From Candidatus Heimdallarchaeota archaeon (lineage in GTDB: Archaea; Asgardarchaeota; Heimdallarchaeia; Heimdallarchaeales; Heimdallarchaeaceae): DNA of 6,251 nucleotides. Position 1 is the first letter of the stretch. Each line of letters opens with the position of its first letter. Under the pieces are notes generated by a model. The model was not told the origin of the DNA and ran no database searches. It saw only the letters and a program-made list of their open reading frames with translations. A program made the position numbers and the translations under genes. The DNA is taken from contig JAEOTK010000018.1 in assembly GCA_016839875.1 (NCBI GenBank), positions 1 through 6,251 of the forward strand. Direction: 5' to 3'. Shown piece by piece: positions 5,788 to 6,251 of this stretch.

Positions 5788-6251
5788 TTAGTTGAGGTCA
5801 TCCCTAGATTTTGTTAGTTCATTTAATACAGATTCCAAAGTTGGTAATTTCATACCTTTTAGTTGCCCAAATATTAAAGGATTCTTCATTGCAGCTCTAC
5901 CAATCATTACTCCAATACATCCCATTTCTTTAATTTTTTCTACATCTTTTTTGCTTTTAATATCACCATTAGCAGCAATAGCTTTTCCTGTAGCAACACA
6001 CTCGGGAAAAACTCTCCAGTCAGCTTTCTTTTCATACTCTTCGGATCTATGTCTAGCATGTACCACAAAAAAATCTGCATCAACTTTTTCTATTAGTTTA
6101 AGATATACTTTTTCTCTTTTCTCAGTTTTGTTAACTCCAAGTCGTAACTTAACATTGACATTATAATCATGGTTCTTGATCATATCAACCATTCTCTTGA
6201 TTTTAGTTGGTCTCTTAATCATAGCACTTCCAATACCTTGTCTAACATATG
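5788..6251 (-). CDS. dus: tRNA-dihydrouridine synthase, N-terminus outside window, short C-terminus
   Basis: The reading frame is open to the right edge, so the Met at 6222 is internal. Nine more residues (YVRQGIGSA) precede it in frame and 153 residues are visible. The enzyme reduces uridine to dihydrouridine in tRNA using FMN and NAD(P)H. Visible family features are GIGSAMIKRP, which normally follows just after the catalytic Cys; VKLRLG with the FMN-contacting lysine; FVVHARHRS in place of the bacterial HGRT; AIAANGDI; and GVMIGRAAMKNPLIF, the FMN-phosphate-binding end of the TIM barrel. Only about 35 residues follow that glycine-arginine, where bacterial DusA/B/C carry a helical tRNA-binding domain of roughly 80-100 residues. 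The stop at 5788 is followed by 17 bases and then the convergent kinase gene, leaving no room for a frameshifted continuation. The catalytic cysteine and N-terminus are not visible. The family is very likely; the DusA/B/C-type subgroup is not decided. Confidence 0.88.
   Translation of the reverse strand, partial: YVRQGIGSAMIKRPTKIKRMVDMIKNHDYNVNVKLRLGVNKTEKREKVYLKLIEKVDADFFVVHARHRSEEYEKKADWRVFPECVATGKAIAANGDIKSKKDVEKIKEMGCIGVMIGRAAMKNPLIFGQLKGMKLPTLESVLNELTKSRDDLN

Noticed and set aside
5792..6166. Plus-strand frame of 124 codons opposite the dihydrouridine synthase gene
   Set aside because: It lies wholly antisense to a clearly conserved gene and shows only Ser/Phe/Leu-rich composition.

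Overview
The window is AT-rich and reads as archaeal, most plausibly from an Asgard archaeon of the Lokiarchaeia/Heimdallarchaeia type. Two observations point that way. First, a Roadblock/LC7-like N-terminal domain is joined to a very long charged coiled coil. Second, the starts have weak or no Shine-Dalgarno sequence, with TATA-like AT tracts close to the ATG. No rRNA, marker protein or database search supports this, so the assignment is an inference.

Layout from left to right. Positions 1-1127 (minus) hold the N-terminal part of an M24-family metallopeptidase (Xaa-Pro peptidase type) that runs off the left edge. Positions 1128-1225 are a short intergenic stretch with a T-rich archaeal-type terminator for the gene upstream and a likely promoter/leader for the peptidase, including a small hairpin over its putative ribosome binding site. 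Positions 1226-2911 (minus) encode a coiled-coil protein of about 561 residues with a Roadblock/longin-like N-terminal domain and five degenerate repeats of about 85 residues, each resembling a UVR helical hairpin. Positions 2922-4379 (minus) encode an ArsB/NhaD/SLC13-type 'ion transporter superfamily' permease. Positions 4380-4705 are a divergent intergenic region. Positions 4706-5770 (plus) encode an APH/choline-kinase-fold phosphotransferase. Positions 5788-6251 (minus) hold the C-terminal part of a tRNA-dihydrouridine synthase that enters from the right edge, converges on the kinase gene with only 17 bases between stops, and lacks most of the usual C-terminal helical domain.

The permease and the coiled-coil gene are only 10 bases apart and are very probably cotranscribed from a promoter just before 4379. 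The peptidase follows in the same direction, but an apparent terminator and its own promoter-like sequence make it probably a separate unit. The permease/Roadblock-coiled-coil pair is the least expected part of the window: a membrane transporter translated just ahead of a large cytoplasmic scaffold-like protein whose N-terminal domain resembles those that regulate small GTPases. No mobile element, CRISPR array, tRNA or rRNA was seen.
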